DNA of 64,000 nt from Paraescarpia echinospica (Eukaryota > Annelida > Polychaeta > Sabellida > Siboglinidae): contig CM034535.1 in NCBI GenBank assembly GCA_020002185.1, positions 69,861,228-69,925,227 of the forward strand, written 5' to 3'. Below the pieces are notes generated by a model. It ran no database searches, was not told the origin of the DNA, and worked only from the letters and a program-made list of their open reading frames with translations. The translations under genes were made by a program, and so were the position numbers. This document shows positions 43,964-53,716 of the stretch, in pieces (within the stretch, counting starts at the first letter, position 1; the number at the start of each line of letters is the position of its first letter).

Positions 43964-44210
43964 CGACGATGGAGCGCAGCGGACTCGAGAACGACGGTCA
44001 GTTCTCGCCGTACTTTCGAGTGCGCGTCGTAGTGGTGGTGATGGTGCCGGCGCCGCCGCGCGGAGGAGATTCGATCCTGCATACGCTATTAAGTCAACTC
44101 GAGGAAAAACAAAAAACCGTCGCGACGGCGGCGGCGGCATAAAGAGAGCACGCCTAGCGGCGACGGTCGTCAGTAGGCGGAAGACGTCGAACGGACGACA
44201 ACGACGATGG
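43886..44210 (+). repeat. About 75-85-bp imperfect direct repeat flanking the small ORF
   Basis: 43886-43972 (end of the pX-like gene) recurs at 44139-44210, just before the major capsid ATG, sharing TAAAGAGAGCRCGC, CTAGCGGCGACG and CAGTAGGCGGAA. The second copy no longer codes in the original frame. This suggests a partial gene duplication. Confidence 0.75.
43969..44142 (+). CDS. 57-residue ORF between pX-like and major capsid genes
   Basis: ATG 43969 follows the pX-like stop by 5 bp. The product has a Val-rich stretch, then DSILHTLLSQLEEKQK, a predicted helix, and an Ala-rich end. It lies wholly between the two copies of the direct repeat. A small Glu/Lys helix-bearing protein would not be unusual here, but support is mainly positional. 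Confidence 0.4.
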   Translation: MERSGLENDGQFSPYFRVRVVVVVMVPAPPRGGDSILHTLLSQLEEKQKTVATAAAA

Positions 44211-45508
44211 CGTTCGTGAACGGCTCGACGTGCGAGGGCGTGAAGGGCGAACTGGACCTGTTCAGCGGACCGGTGACGCAGACGAGCATCGAGAGTAGTC
44301 ATTGGACCGTCTACCAGCCGCTGACGACTCTCGACGCCGGCGGCCCTATCGAGTTCCTCGTGCCGGGTTCGGGCGAAGACTATACGGACCTGGCGAGCGT
44401 TCAACTGTACGTACGCTTCAAAGTGACGCGGGGGGACGGTACCGATCTGGCGGCCGCGGCCGCGGTGGCGCCGGTCAACAATTTCCTGCATTCGATGATC
44501 AGTCAAATCGACGTGTCGCTGAACAACACCCTCGTGACGCCGTCGACCAATACGTACGCGTACCGGGCCTACCTCGAGACGTTGCTAAGTTACGGTAGCG
44601 ACGCGAAACGTTCGCATCTCACGGCGTCGTTGTGGTACAAAGACACCGCCGGACGGATGGACACGCTCGGCAACGCCAACGTCGGTTTCGAGTCGCGACG
44701 CGTCGCGACGGCCGATAGCCACGAGGTGGAGATGATGGGACGGCTGCACGTCGACGCGTTTATGCTAAACAAACACCTACCGAACGGCGTCGACACGAAA
44801 GTGCGCATAGTGCGCTCGAAGGACGCCTTCGCGCTGATGGGCGCGGCAGCCGTACCGGGGTGGCGCGTCGTGGTGCAGGAGATGCGACTGCACGTGCGAA
44901 AAGTGAAGTTGAACCCGGCCGTCCAGATAGGACATATCAAAGCGTGGACGTTGGGAACGGCTAAGTTTCCGATGCGTCGCGTCGACTGCAAATCGTTCTC
45001 GATAACGGCGGGCGCGCTATCGAACGTGCACGAGAACCTGTACATGGGCGCGATTCCGAAACGCCTCTTCCTGATGATGATCGACAACGTCGCCTACAAC
45101 GGCGACTACACTAGAAATCCGTTCGACGCGCGTCACAACGACATAAACTTCCTGTCGGTCATCGTCGACGGACGTCAGGTGCCGAGCAAGCCGCTGCAGC
45201 CGGACTTCGCGCACAACCGGTACGTGCGCAGCTACATGAATCTCTTCGAGGCGACCGGAAAGGCGTTCGAGGACGAGGGGAACGACGTATCGCGCACGGA
45301 CTTCGGCGCCGGCTACACCATCTTCGGTTTCGACCTGACCCCCGACTGTTGCGACGGCGACCATTTCAACGTCGTGCGTCAGGGGTGCGTGGGCGTCGAT
45401 ATACATTTCGAGACGCCGCTAGCGCGTCCGGTGAACGTCGTCGTGTACGCGGAATTCGAGACGGTGATGGAAATCGACCGGAACCGGAACGTCATTTACG
45501 ACTGGTAA
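44207..45508 (+). CDS. Major capsid protein (double jelly-roll, hexon-like)
   Basis: 433 residues, normal for Polinton capsid proteins. Conserved segments in order: ELDLFSGPVTQT (near 15-27), GPIEFLVPGSGEDY, APVNNFLHSMISQIDVSLN, TYAYRAYLETLLSYG, then the second jelly roll with RNPF (near 305), SRTDFGAGYTIFGFDLTPD and the C-terminal EFETVMEIDRNRNVIYDW. These form the icosahedral shell. The gene lies between the pX-like region and the protease and is fully open. Confidence 0.93.
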   Translation: MAFVNGSTCEGVKGELDLFSGPVTQTSIESSHWTVYQPLTTLDAGGPIEFLVPGSGEDYTDLASVQLYVRFKVTRGDGTDLAAAAAVAPVNNFLHSMISQIDVSLNNTLVTPSTNTYAYRAYLETLLSYGSDAKRSHLTASLWYKDTAGRMDTLGNANVGFESRRVATADSHEVEMMGRLHVDAFMLNKHLPNGVDTKVRIVRSKDAFALMGAAAVPGWRVVVQEMRLHVRKVKLNPAVQIGHIKAWTLGTAKFPMRRVDCKSFSITAGALSNVHENLYMGAIPKRLFLMMIDNVAYNGDYTRNPFDARHNDINFLSVIVDGRQVPSKPLQPDFAHNRYVRSYMNLFEATGKAFEDEGNDVSRTDFGAGYTIFGFDLTPDCCDGDHFNVVRQGCVGVDIHFETPLARPVNVVVYAEFETVMEIDRNRNVIYDW

Positions 45509-45510
45509 CT

Positions 45511-45972
45511 ATGGATACGTTTCAACTGATGCGTCGTCTGGAACTCGATACGTACGCTAAACGTATCGTCGTCGGCGTCGTGCCTAAAGACGCGCTACTT
45601 ACCGCCGCCATTGGCGCCACCTACCCGACGGCCTTCGTGTGCAACACCGACGACGGCGGCGAACCGGGACAGCACTGGGTGGCCGTCTACGTCGGCGTCG
45701 ACCGACGAGGCGAGTACTTCGATTCGTACGGTCTGCCGCCGCTCCACGCCGACTTCCGCGCCTTCCTGCGCCGCCACTGCGGCGACGCGTGGACGTACAA
45801 CGACAAGCGCCTGCAGAGCGTCATCTCTAACGTGTGCGGACAATATTGCGTCGCCTACCTTCTCCTCCGATGTCGCGGGATGCCGTTGACGACGTTTCAG
45901 AACCTATTCGGCACCGATAGGGTGAACAATGACTGTCTCGTACACGATTTATTAAAACCTCACCGCTTGTAG
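45511..45972 (+). CDS. Adenain-like cysteine protease
   Basis: 153 residues from ATG 45511, two bases after the capsid stop. The catalytic set is visible: His55 (GQHWVAVYV), Asp71 (FDSYG), Gln102 (LQS) and Cys109 (VCGQYC). This is the order of adenovirus maturation protease (ULP1/C5 fold), which cleaves virion precursors. It is the last rightward gene of the main block, and an AATAAA follows at 45980. Confidence 0.9.
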   Translation: MDTFQLMRRLELDTYAKRIVVGVVPKDALLTAAIGATYPTAFVCNTDDGGEPGQHWVAVYVGVDRRGEYFDSYGLPPLHADFRAFLRRHCGDAWTYNDKRLQSVISNVCGQYCVAYLLLRCRGMPLTTFQNLFGTDRVNNDCLVHDLLKPHRL

Positions 45973-45979
45973 TAGTAGA

Positions 45980-46024
45980 AATAAAAACGAACGAATCATG
46001 TACGCACAATTGTTGGTGTTTATT
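45980..46024. terminator. Convergent poly(A) signals
   Basis: AATAAA at 45980-45985 on the plus strand serves the protease end of the rightward block. AATAAA on the minus strand (46024 to 46019) lies about 95 bp past the PolB stop. The two blocks converge here. Confidence 0.65.
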
Positions 46025-46118
46025 ATTACCCACACATACATACATACATACAGAAACTACCCCTAGGGGGGGTGGTGGGGGTTAGGTTAGTAGTAGACGA
46101 GTTAGACGAGTTTACGAG

Positions 46119-49100
46119 TTAGACGAGTATCGGCGCCGTAGTGACGCCGTCGTCGAGCACGCGGCGTTTAGCGTAGAAGTAGCTCAACGCCGCGCGCTCT
46201 TGAACGTACGTCAACACGGACGAGTCTTTCACTTGGAAACCGCGGTTCCAGCCGACGCCGTTGCGACGGTCGCGCAGTACGGCGAGGAAGGTGTGCTCGT
46301 CGATGTCGGCGTTCTGTCGCTTGCTGAGCCCCTTCGTGCTGTACTTCGGACCGGCGACGCCGCCGAAGCAGTAGTAGGTTTTGCTGCACAGCGCCACGAT
46401 CCCGTCGCCGCGCCACTCTTCTTTGAAGAGACCCGGCGTTCGACGATCGAACAGGCGTCGGCGCGCGCAGCAGGCCGCCTCGCCGTCCCACGCTAGACCG
46501 GCGACGCGCCGTCGTACGTAGGCGTCCACGTGCGCGTCGCAGCATTCGGCCGGAAACCAGAGCGAGCGATTCCGGAAGTAGTGTTCGCGACGTTCTTCCG
46601 GTACGAGCGCGTCGACGTCACGTCCGGCTAGGGCTATGTACGCCGAGTCGGTGTCCATAGCGCAGTACTGGAAGAGCCGACGGGGAATGTAGGCGTCGAC
46701 GAAATCGTAATAAAATTCCAGCATTCTCAATTTTGCGTACTGCAATACGAAATAGCCGATATGTATCGGCAGGCCGTAGACGATTTTACGCTTATTCAGC
46801 GCCACCTCGTACAGCGCGTCGTCGACGACGGCGTCCAGTTGCCGGAAGCGGCGATTGTTGACGAGCATCGACGCGCCGATCGGCGTCGCGTACTTGATTT
46901 CCCGGTGCCGATCGACGCGCGTAATCGTTTTCCCGTAGGAACTGTTCCCGAGAAGTTTAAATGTATCGGCGATGATCGATTTGTCGGGATCGATATCGCC
47001 CTCGCGACGCGCCGTCGAAACCGCGTCGCCGAAGCGGCGAAAGCACGCTATCGGCGCGTACTCGACGATCTGGTAGACGCGCTCGACGACGAGCCCGTGC
47101 GCCAGATACCAGCGTAGGAGCGGCGTCGCGAGCAAGATCGCCGCGCCGAAGTAGCTACCGACGAGCGTGCGTTGAGGTCGCGTGAGGAGATGGTGCGATT
47201 CGGCGTAGTCGCGCATGAACGGGCTGAGATCGTCGCGCGCGATATCGACGTTCTTGAATACCGGCTGCATCTCGGCGAACTTGTCGCGCAGCGCTTCCGG
47301 TACGGCGATATCGCACTGCACGAGGCCGAACAGAGAGCCGTCGCGCACCGCCTCCAGTATCGTCGAGAGCGTAATGGCGGCGGTCGGTTGCCATCGTGAC
47401 GCGTCGGGCGGCGTCGGCACCGCCGGCGGTCGCACGGCGTGCCACTGGCACTCCCACATTTCGACGACTTCGTCGACGAAACGGCGCAGGTAGGCGGTCA
47501 CGGCGATCGTCGCGGCGTACAGCGTCGTCATCGGTTGACCGTTGACGGCGTTCGTCGTCACGTGCGCCTGACACGTCGGGCAACCGTGAAAATAGCAGCC
47601 GTGAAATTGGTACGCCGTTCGCGTGGCGGCGCACCAGCCGTCGACTCGGTACTTTCCGATGCGCTTCTCGCGTCCGTTCAACTGGTGACGTATACGCGCG
47701 CCGGTTTCCGCCTCCACGCGCGTCAACCACTCCACGGCCATACGACCGTAGCGGTGCACGCGTTCCGCTCGAAAGGCGTTCTCAGCGCGTCGGCGCGTGT
47801 ACCAGCCCGTCGGCATCTCCTGCATTATCGCCCATAGATAGAGGCCGTTCGCGTCGAAGCCTACTATCGATCGGCACGGCGCGCCGCCACGAATCGACGT
47901 CACGTCGGCCTCGTGGTGGCGCGCGAAGATGATCGACGGGCCGCCGACGATCTGCGCCTGCAGCAGACGGTGCAGATCTTTGTTCGGCTCGTTGAAGAGC
48001 GAGAAATGGATCGACTTCGGCAGGTCGTTGAACAGGTACAACAACGTCAACCCCGGTACGCTGATGGCGTCCTTGAACATGTCGATACGTCGGCGCCGAT
48101 AGAAGGCGAACTGGCGATCGACGGCCTCGAGAAACGGCGCCACGTCACGATTGTTATACCACACAAGAAAATCGCGCATCGACGTCATGCCCTCGTCGCG
48201 CCACGCCGTCGCGCAAATCTCGTACGCCTCCGCGGAGATTCCCTCGCGTTTCAGCTGGCTGTAGAAAGCTTCGCGCGACGGCAGGGCGGTTTCGTCCAGA
48301 CGCGACAACGCGTCGATGTGCTCGTACGGGAAGTAGCCCTTCGTTGCCGAGCAACCGTACGCTTTCAGAAAGCGATCGTAGCTAACGCCGGGCGCGAGGT
48401 AATTCGTTATGTCCAGGAACTTCAACGTCGTCGTCGACAGGCACATGAAATTGTTCTGACGTTTAATGGTAAACGCCGACGACGTGTGCTGCGCGTCGTC
48501 GGTTATGAGCAGGGGGGTCAAGTACTTTTTGACGACGTTCAAGTCGTACTTACCCGAATTAAATCCCAATACGGGCATTTGTCGAAGGTGCGTCCACAGC
48601 CGGTCGGCGAGTGTGGCGTACGGTGACGCGTCGGCGTCGTCGTCGTCGTTGCATCGTCGCCGCCAGTCGGCGTCGAGCGCGTCGAGCGCCTCGAAGGTCG
48701 CGTCGTAGCGGGGACGTAGAATCGCGCACGCCGCCGCGCTCACCGCTTCCAGGTCGTCGATGAGGCGACGCGCGAGTTCCGACGAATCGCCGGTCGTGAC
48801 GTAACAGCGCGCCGCTTCGTGACCGGGCACGTTCGACGCGACGCTCACGCTGAGCAGTTCGTGTCGCGCGATCCAGCGGCATTTGTCGCTATTCGTCGGC
48901 AGATCGTTATCGGCGAAATAGCACTCGAAATCGAACGTCGCGCGGTACGGGTAGTAGCGCAGGTCGTCGTCGCCGACGTCGATGCCTTCGTCGTCGAGCC
49001 GCTCGAATACGGACGCCGTCGGTCGGTAGACGCCGCCGGGGAATACGTGACGAACGCCGCCTTCGCACGTCGCTTCGTGACGCCGTAAATCGTGCGCGTT

Positions 49101-50243
49101 CCGCCAGAGGACGCTGCCGCATTTCCCGCACTTGTACGTTTTCGTGTACGCGCGCCGATCGCTTATGTACGAGAAGTGCGACTCGTACAGGTTGACGTTC
49201 AGCGTCGTGGGGTGCGCTTCGAGCGATCGACGGACTAGTTCGGCGACGTCGTTCGTCAGTCGACGATAGACGACGACGTTGATGCCGAAAACCGTCTCCA
49301 CGCGATCCAGTTCGTTCAGGCGCACGCCGCCACCGTTCGAGGTCGTCGCCGTGTCGCGACGATACCGCGCGTACAGACGTTTAGCGTCTTTCGTTAAACG
49401 GTTCGTATGACGGATACTTTGACCTCGTCGGTGACCTTGCAGGTGAAGGGCGATGCATCGGAAGAGACACAGATGATCGTCGTAGGGTGCGCCTCGAACA
49501 TCGTTCGTCAACGACACGATGGACCTGTTGAGGCGCACGTAGGCGGGAAGCGTCGTCACGCCAACGCAGCCGATAGGATGATTGATGATGACGTTCACGA
49601 AGTAGGTGGCGTTAGTTACGAGCTCGACGATCCATCCCGAGTCGGGACGCTGCGCGATGGCGTACTGCAGTACGTCGGTAGTGCGCACGGCGTCGAGGAA
49701 TCGTTCGAATGAACGGCTATCGGTAACTAGGGCGGGTGTTTCGAGGAGGCGTCCGCAACAGTTACACGAAGAATGAAAATATCGGTACCGACCCGACACC
49801 TTGTGGCGTAATACAAAACCATAACTAACGTTAATTTTAAACGCGTTCTTTTGCGCGCGAAACATTTCCCTCAGACGCGGTTCGAGTACGCGCGTACTCG
49901 TACAGGCGGTCATACGATAGTTGTAACGCGACTGTACGATGCCGCGCGCCACCGACGTCTCTATGCTACGCCGGTGCTCGTCTACGACACGCTGTAGATC
50001 GTCGGGCGACGGCGGCGGCGCGCTAGCGGCGGCGGCCTCCACTGATTCGGGTGGCAACGAACGGCCACACTGCAGCCTCAGATGTCGTAGCATAGCGTAA
50101 CGCGTGGTGTATAGCTTGCCACATTTTGGGCAATCTCGCACTTTTGGGCACTCTAGCGCTTCGTGTCGTTCTAACATCGACCGCGTCGCGAAATAGCGCC
50201 GACATCTCGGACATTGCCATGACGATGGTGGTGGTGGTGGCAT
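46119..50243 (-). CDS. Protein-primed DNA polymerase B with extra N-terminal domains
   Basis: 1374 residues, one open frame. C2H2-type zinc fingers lie at 11-30 and 38-54, with a third Cys2-His-Cys cluster at 372-393. An OTU-like segment is suggested by DDHLCLFRCIALH (255-267, Cys259) and ESHFSYISD (His356). Exonuclease motifs are FDFE (Asp438, Glu440), FNSGKYD (561-567) and YNNRD (696-700). Polymerase motif A is GFDANGLY (Asp797), motif B is KLLGNSSYG (1096-1104) and motif C is DTDS (1197-1200). An inserted nuclease-like module has YRVDGW and FHGCYFHGCPTC (about 862-891). It replicates the element from protein-primed ends. An intact enzyme is predicted. Confidence 0.93.
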   Translation of the reverse strand: MPPPPPSSWQCPRCRRYFATRSMLERHEALECPKVRDCPKCGKLYTTRYAMLRHLRLQCGRSLPPESVEAAAASAPPPSPDDLQRVVDEHRRSIETSVARGIVQSRYNYRMTACTSTRVLEPRLREMFRAQKNAFKINVSYGFVLRHKVSGRYRYFHSSCNCCGRLLETPALVTDSRSFERFLDAVRTTDVLQYAIAQRPDSGWIVELVTNATYFVNVIINHPIGCVGVTTLPAYVRLNRSIVSLTNDVRGAPYDDHLCLFRCIALHLQGHRRGQSIRHTNRLTKDAKRLYARYRRDTATTSNGGGVRLNELDRVETVFGINVVVYRRLTNDVAELVRRSLEAHPTTLNVNLYESHFSYISDRRAYTKTYKCGKCGSVLWRNAHDLRRHEATCEGGVRHVFPGGVYRPTASVFERLDDEGIDVGDDDLRYYPYRATFDFECYFADNDLPTNSDKCRWIARHELLSVSVASNVPGHEAARCYVTTGDSSELARRLIDDLEAVSAAACAILRPRYDATFEALDALDADWRRRCNDDDDADASPYATLADRLWTHLRQMPVLGFNSGKYDLNVVKKYLTPLLITDDAQHTSSAFTIKRQNNFMCLSTTTLKFLDITNYLAPGVSYDRFLKAYGCSATKGYFPYEHIDALSRLDETALPSREAFYSQLKREGISAEAYEICATAWRDEGMTSMRDFLVWYNNRDVAPFLEAVDRQFAFYRRRRIDMFKDAISVPGLTLLYLFNDLPKSIHFSLFNEPNKDLHRLLQAQIVGGPSIIFARHHEADVTSIRGGAPCRSIVGFDANGLYLWAIMQEMPTGWYTRRRAENAFRAERVHRYGRMAVEWLTRVEAETGARIRHQLNGREKRIGKYRVDGWCAATRTAYQFHGCYFHGCPTCQAHVTTNAVNGQPMTTLYAATIAVTAYLRRFVDEVVEMWECQWHAVRPPAVPTPPDASRWQPTAAITLSTILEAVRDGSLFGLVQCDIAVPEALRDKFAEMQPVFKNVDIARDDLSPFMRDYAESHHLLTRPQRTLVGSYFGAAILLATPLLRWYLAHGLVVERVYQIVEYAPIACFRRFGDAVSTARREGDIDPDKSIIADTFKLLGNSSYGKTITRVDRHREIKYATPIGASMLVNNRRFRQLDAVVDDALYEVALNKRKIVYGLPIHIGYFVLQYAKLRMLEFYYDFVDAYIPRRLFQYCAMDTDSAYIALAGRDVDALVPEERREHYFRNRSLWFPAECCDAHVDAYVRRRVAGLAWDGEAACCARRRLFDRRTPGLFKEEWRGDGIVALCSKTYYCFGGVAGPKYSTKGLSKRQNADIDEHTFLAVLRDRRNGVGWNRGFQVKDSSVLTYVQERAALSYFYAKRRVLDDGVTTAPILV

Positions 50244-50289
50244 TCTCTCTAATGAATATTTTTCGACCGTCGCTATTTATAACGACGAC

Positions 50290-50690
50290 GGTGACGGTGG
50301 TGGTGGTGGTAAGTACACCCTAGCGGGGAGAATGTGTGGTGGTGGTGGTTTTTCTAACTAACCCTAGCGGTGGTGTGTGCTTTTTCTAACTGTGTGGTAA
50401 CTGGTGGTGGTAAGTACACCCTAGCGGGAAGAATGTGTGGTGGTGGTGGTTTTTCTAACTAACCCTAGCGGTGGTTTTTTCTAACTGTGTGGTAACTAAC
50501 CCTAGCGGTGGTGTGTAGCGGGATTTCTAACTAGGTAACTCGGATTTTTCTAACTAACCCTAGCGGTGGTGTGTACTTTTTCTAACTGTGTGCTAACTAA
50601 CCCTAGCGGTGGTGTGTAGCGGGATTTCTAACTGAGCGGTAATTTTTCTAACTAGGTAACTCGGAAACGGAAAGAACATTTTCAACGTTT
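50290..50690. repeat. Tandem repeats with CCTAGCGGTG core
   Basis: Units built from TTTTTCTAACTAACCCTAGCGGTGGTGTGT and GTACACCCTAGCGGG variants, at least seven cores. They lie upstream of PolB (minus strand) and downstream of the spliced gene. The same core occurs in both terminal repeats, so it may be a cis-acting site. Confidence 0.8.
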
Positions 50691-50757
50691 TATTCGGTAC
50701 TTTTACAACAGTGTGAAGCCTTCGTTTCGATAGCAAGCAAATTCTACTAGTGTTCGT

Positions 50758-51891
50758 TCATTCAAGTCCGCTCCGACGTTGCACGTACGTGTGCACGGCC
50801 GACTCCAGTTGCACGCGATTCATGTAATCTCGCCAATTCGTACCCAACAACCAGTTGGATACGAATTGGACCAAATACAATTCTCCTGCACGGCCCGTTT
50901 GCGGCTGCTGATCACCGGAAGAAATCGTCACCGTAGTCTCGCTTAGAATATGGACTAGTCTCGTAAAACACGGAATAAGTGATCGTCGTAGGAATGTTTC
51001 CATGACCTCGTTGAAGTGCCGCGTCACGATACACCCCGGCTTAACGTAACGTTGCATGTAGACGCGATTCGGCCGCCCCGCGCGATAGCCGGTCATGTGA
51101 ACGTAGGGGCAGCCTTCATTTGATTCGCATAGTCCGCAATGGTCTCGTGCCTTCTCTAGGACCATTTCGCCGATAGTCTCGGCGATGAGATCCATCGCCA
51201 GTCGTTCGTAACGTACGATCAACTGACTCCGGCTCGGCACGACGAGTTGCCGACATGTCCCCAGCTCCTCCGATACGCTCCAGTACGGTCCCATCGTCGC
51301 CAGGCTGTCGTTATACGTCGGTGGAGGGGGGCGCGTTCGGGGTCCCAGCGCCTCCTCAATTATTGCGTCCAATACGTGAACGTCACGTATTCCTCCGCCA
51401 CTACCCTACAGCACAAAGCAGTTCTACTCTTTACGTGATATCACCGTCAGCAACGCGTGTATGAAGTCGCTCATACATTCACGTCTGGCGTGTTGCATCA
51501 GAGCGTCCTACAACATATTATTATTATTAGTTCTCATCCTCCTCCTTCTCCTCCACTGATCCCGCCGGCACACCTCGTTCCAACAACGTTCTTACGAACG
51601 TTGCAACCTCGTCGTACTGAGCGCGAATCCTTTCGTTGTTCGCAAGCATTTTTTGGAGTACGCAGCGCACTTCCTAAAGCACATAAAGCACAACTGTTAG
51701 TACATCAAACTACTACGAAATAGGCTTGCTTCATAGGCCAACCAAAACGCTTTTATATATTGTTCGGCCGACTCGGCTAATAGTTCAAAGCTCTGCTTGC
51801 TTAGTTCCAGCCCCTGACGATCTCTCATTCGTTGTCGTTCGTTGGCGTGCTTCAATAAATCTACCAGTAGCGGCCAATTTTCCTCCTCTTC
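50758..51891 (-). CDS. Spliced Polinton gene encoding a Cys-containing protein of unknown function
   Basis: Minus-strand exons inferred from splice sites and frame: 51891 to about 51714, 51669-51596, 51507-51445, 51405-50758. Introns are 37-88 nt. The first one has a perfect TACTAAC branch site and the second a GTAAGA donor. Frame is kept through all four, ending RRSGLE. Exon A is acidic then helical (EEEENWPLLVDLLKHANERQ). Exon D has HCGLCESNEGCPYVH, a possible metal site. The exon carrying the start codon is not identified; exon A begins after a pyrimidine-rich TTTGTAG acceptor at 51892. The exact 5' splice choice at 51717-51711 and a tandem acceptor at 51674/51670 are uncertain. No family recognised. 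Confidence 0.55.
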
Positions 51892-51917
51892 CTACAAACA
51901 ACACAACAACAACAACA

Positions 51918-52700
51918 TTAGTCATCGTCGTCGTCATATCTTTTTAGTGTGCGGACTGTATACGAGGGGTCCCCGTTCCAAGTCGTCTTCCGCACACTAA
52001 TCTCCACTTTAGTACCGGTTAACTCGAGCACGGTATCGCGGAGATCCTCCTCATTCAATTCCGTCAGGTACTCGGCCGTGAACTCGACGAGATTAGACAT
52101 TTGGCTATCGAACAACGTAAGCCAAAGCTCATCTTCGTCCTCCTCGCCGTCCTTCACCATCACACGCAACGCGAAGAAATATTTCGGTACAAACACTTCC
52201 CCGTGCGTTCGACATATCAGGACCCTGTCTTTGTTTGTCTGTAATTTTCGCCGACAACGGGAACATCCCAAATAGGTGGTGCCGGGTTCGCCTTTGTACG
52301 AGACGGCCTCAATCGTAACGGGTGACAGGATTCTATATACGCCGTTGACGGCGCAGTTCAGATGTCTCAGACTCACCGCTGTGGCGCGTGTCGACGCCGT
52401 CGAATCGCGTTCCATCGATCCGCTCCGCGACAGGACCGGGGGCTGCGCTGCCGTCTCGTCGGGCTGTTCCAAGCGTGCCTCTTCGGCGCTCCGTTTTCGA
52501 CCGACCGTCAACGGAGCCGCGATCAGCGTAACGGGACGCTTAACGGGCGGTGACACCCCCGTTGACAAGGCTGCAATCAGTGCCGAAGGTTGACTGCTGC
52601 TGGTCGAAGGTTGACTGCTGCTGGCCGCCGCCTTCATCGACTGCTTACGCGGCGCCCTCGGCTTTTTTGTTTGTTGTTGTTGTTGACTTTCATCGGCCAT
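51918..52700 (-). CDS. RPA-like (Rep_fac-A_C type) single-strand DNA-binding protein
   Basis: 260 residues. The first 100 or so are low-complexity (Gln, Ser, Ala, basic). The rest resembles the RPA70 C-terminal OB fold: NGVYRILSPVTI, then a zinc ribbon Cys146-x2-Cys149 and Cys163-x2-His166. YFFALRVMVKDG follows, then acidic residues, then WLTLFDSQMSNLVEF (about 174-207). The end is an Asp run. Such a protein would coat single strands displaced during protein-primed replication by the neighbouring PolB. The minus-strand TATA box is at 52797-52791. The assignment is by motif reading only. Confidence 0.55.
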   Translation of the reverse strand: MADESQQQQQTKKPRAPRKQSMKAAASSSQPSTSSSQPSALIAALSTGVSPPVKRPVTLIAAPLTVGRKRSAEEARLEQPDETAAQPPVLSRSGSMERDSTASTRATAVSLRHLNCAVNGVYRILSPVTIEAVSYKGEPGTTYLGCSRCRRKLQTNKDRVLICRTHGEVFVPKYFFALRVMVKDGEEDEDELWLTLFDSQMSNLVEFTAEYLTELNEEDLRDTVLELTGTKVEISVRKTTWNGDPSYTVRTLKRYDDDDD

Positions 52701-52790
52701 GTTGCGGAAGAACGTCTGCTGCTTGATGCTCTGTATAAAGAATACACGGTTAGAAGTACGGCGTCATACAATATAACATTTTCTCAGCCG

Positions 52791-52797
52791 TTATATA
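52791..52797 (-). promoter_or_regulatory. TATA box for the leftward right-arm genes
   Basis: TATATAA on the minus strand about 90 bp before the RPA-like ATG (52700). It may drive both the RPA-like ORF and the spliced gene. Confidence 0.5.
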
Positions 52798-52812
52798 CTT
52801 TTTCCAAATAAC

Positions 52813-53600
52813 ACGCATGCGCACTTCACCCTAATACGTCATCTTATTCAATTATCAGTGTGAGTGCCTCGTACATTTCAGACATTTTGTTTTCGAAAAA
52901 AAGCATCCGGTCACCTCGGTACATTCGCCGTTAAATCTCTCCTTACATCGATTTTCTCTAATATCGATGCACCTCGCGTGTCCTGACTCCACAGAGAATC
53001 TATACAACGTTTAGTTTCGTGCTTTTAACGTTTCGTTTATTGTTTTTGAAATGTCATTGTCTACACTATAACGCGCATGCGCACTTCACTCATATCCTTA
53101 TCTTTTTTCAATTATCGTTGCGCATACTTCATCCAACCCAGGCATTTTGTTTTCGGAAAAAAGTTAGCGTTCACGTCAGTGCATACATCGTCAAATGTGA
53201 CTTTTACCGCAAATTTCCCTAATATCTATACATCTCGTGTGTCCTGATCCCCCAGCGATCTTATACAACGTTTTATTTCGCGCTTTTAACGTTTCATTTA
53301 TCGTTTGTAAAAATCCATTGTTCTCCGTTCACATTCCAACTCGTTAAGACACGCGCAACAGATGTCACACATGTGCGCTTAACGCATTCCGTTTACTCTC
53401 CGAGGAATTTGTTTTAGGAAAAAAAGCTAACGTTCACGTCAGTGCATTCATCGTCAAATGTGACTTTTACCGCAAATTTCTCTAATATACAATCATCTCG
53501 TGTTTCCTGACCCTCCAGTGATCGTATATAACGTTTAATTTCGTACTTTTAACGTTTCGTTTAACGTTTGTAAAAATCCCTTTGTTCTCCGTTCACATGT
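52813..53600. repeat. Three degenerate tandem copies of an approximately 260-bp unit
   Basis: Landmarks repeat about every 260 bp: GCATGCGCACTTCAC (52815, 53073), a TTTTGTTTTCGGAAAAAA-like core (near 52880, 53142, 53405), GTTCACGTCAGTGCAT, and ACGTTTCGTTTA. Non-coding. It lies between the divergent right-arm genes and may hold promoters or an origin or enhancer. Confidence 0.75.
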
Positions 53601-53716
53601 CAATCAAAATCAGTCGTAGTGTCATGCGCCGCCGCCGGTGTTTTCACGACGCGCACATTTCATACACGCTTTTACAACCACGCAAACACGTCGTCTCCAC
53701 CCATCGCTCTCACAAC

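Noticed and set aside
47913..48626. 237-codon plus-strand frame opposite PolB
   Set aside because: Antisense shadow of the polymerase coding region; no motif.
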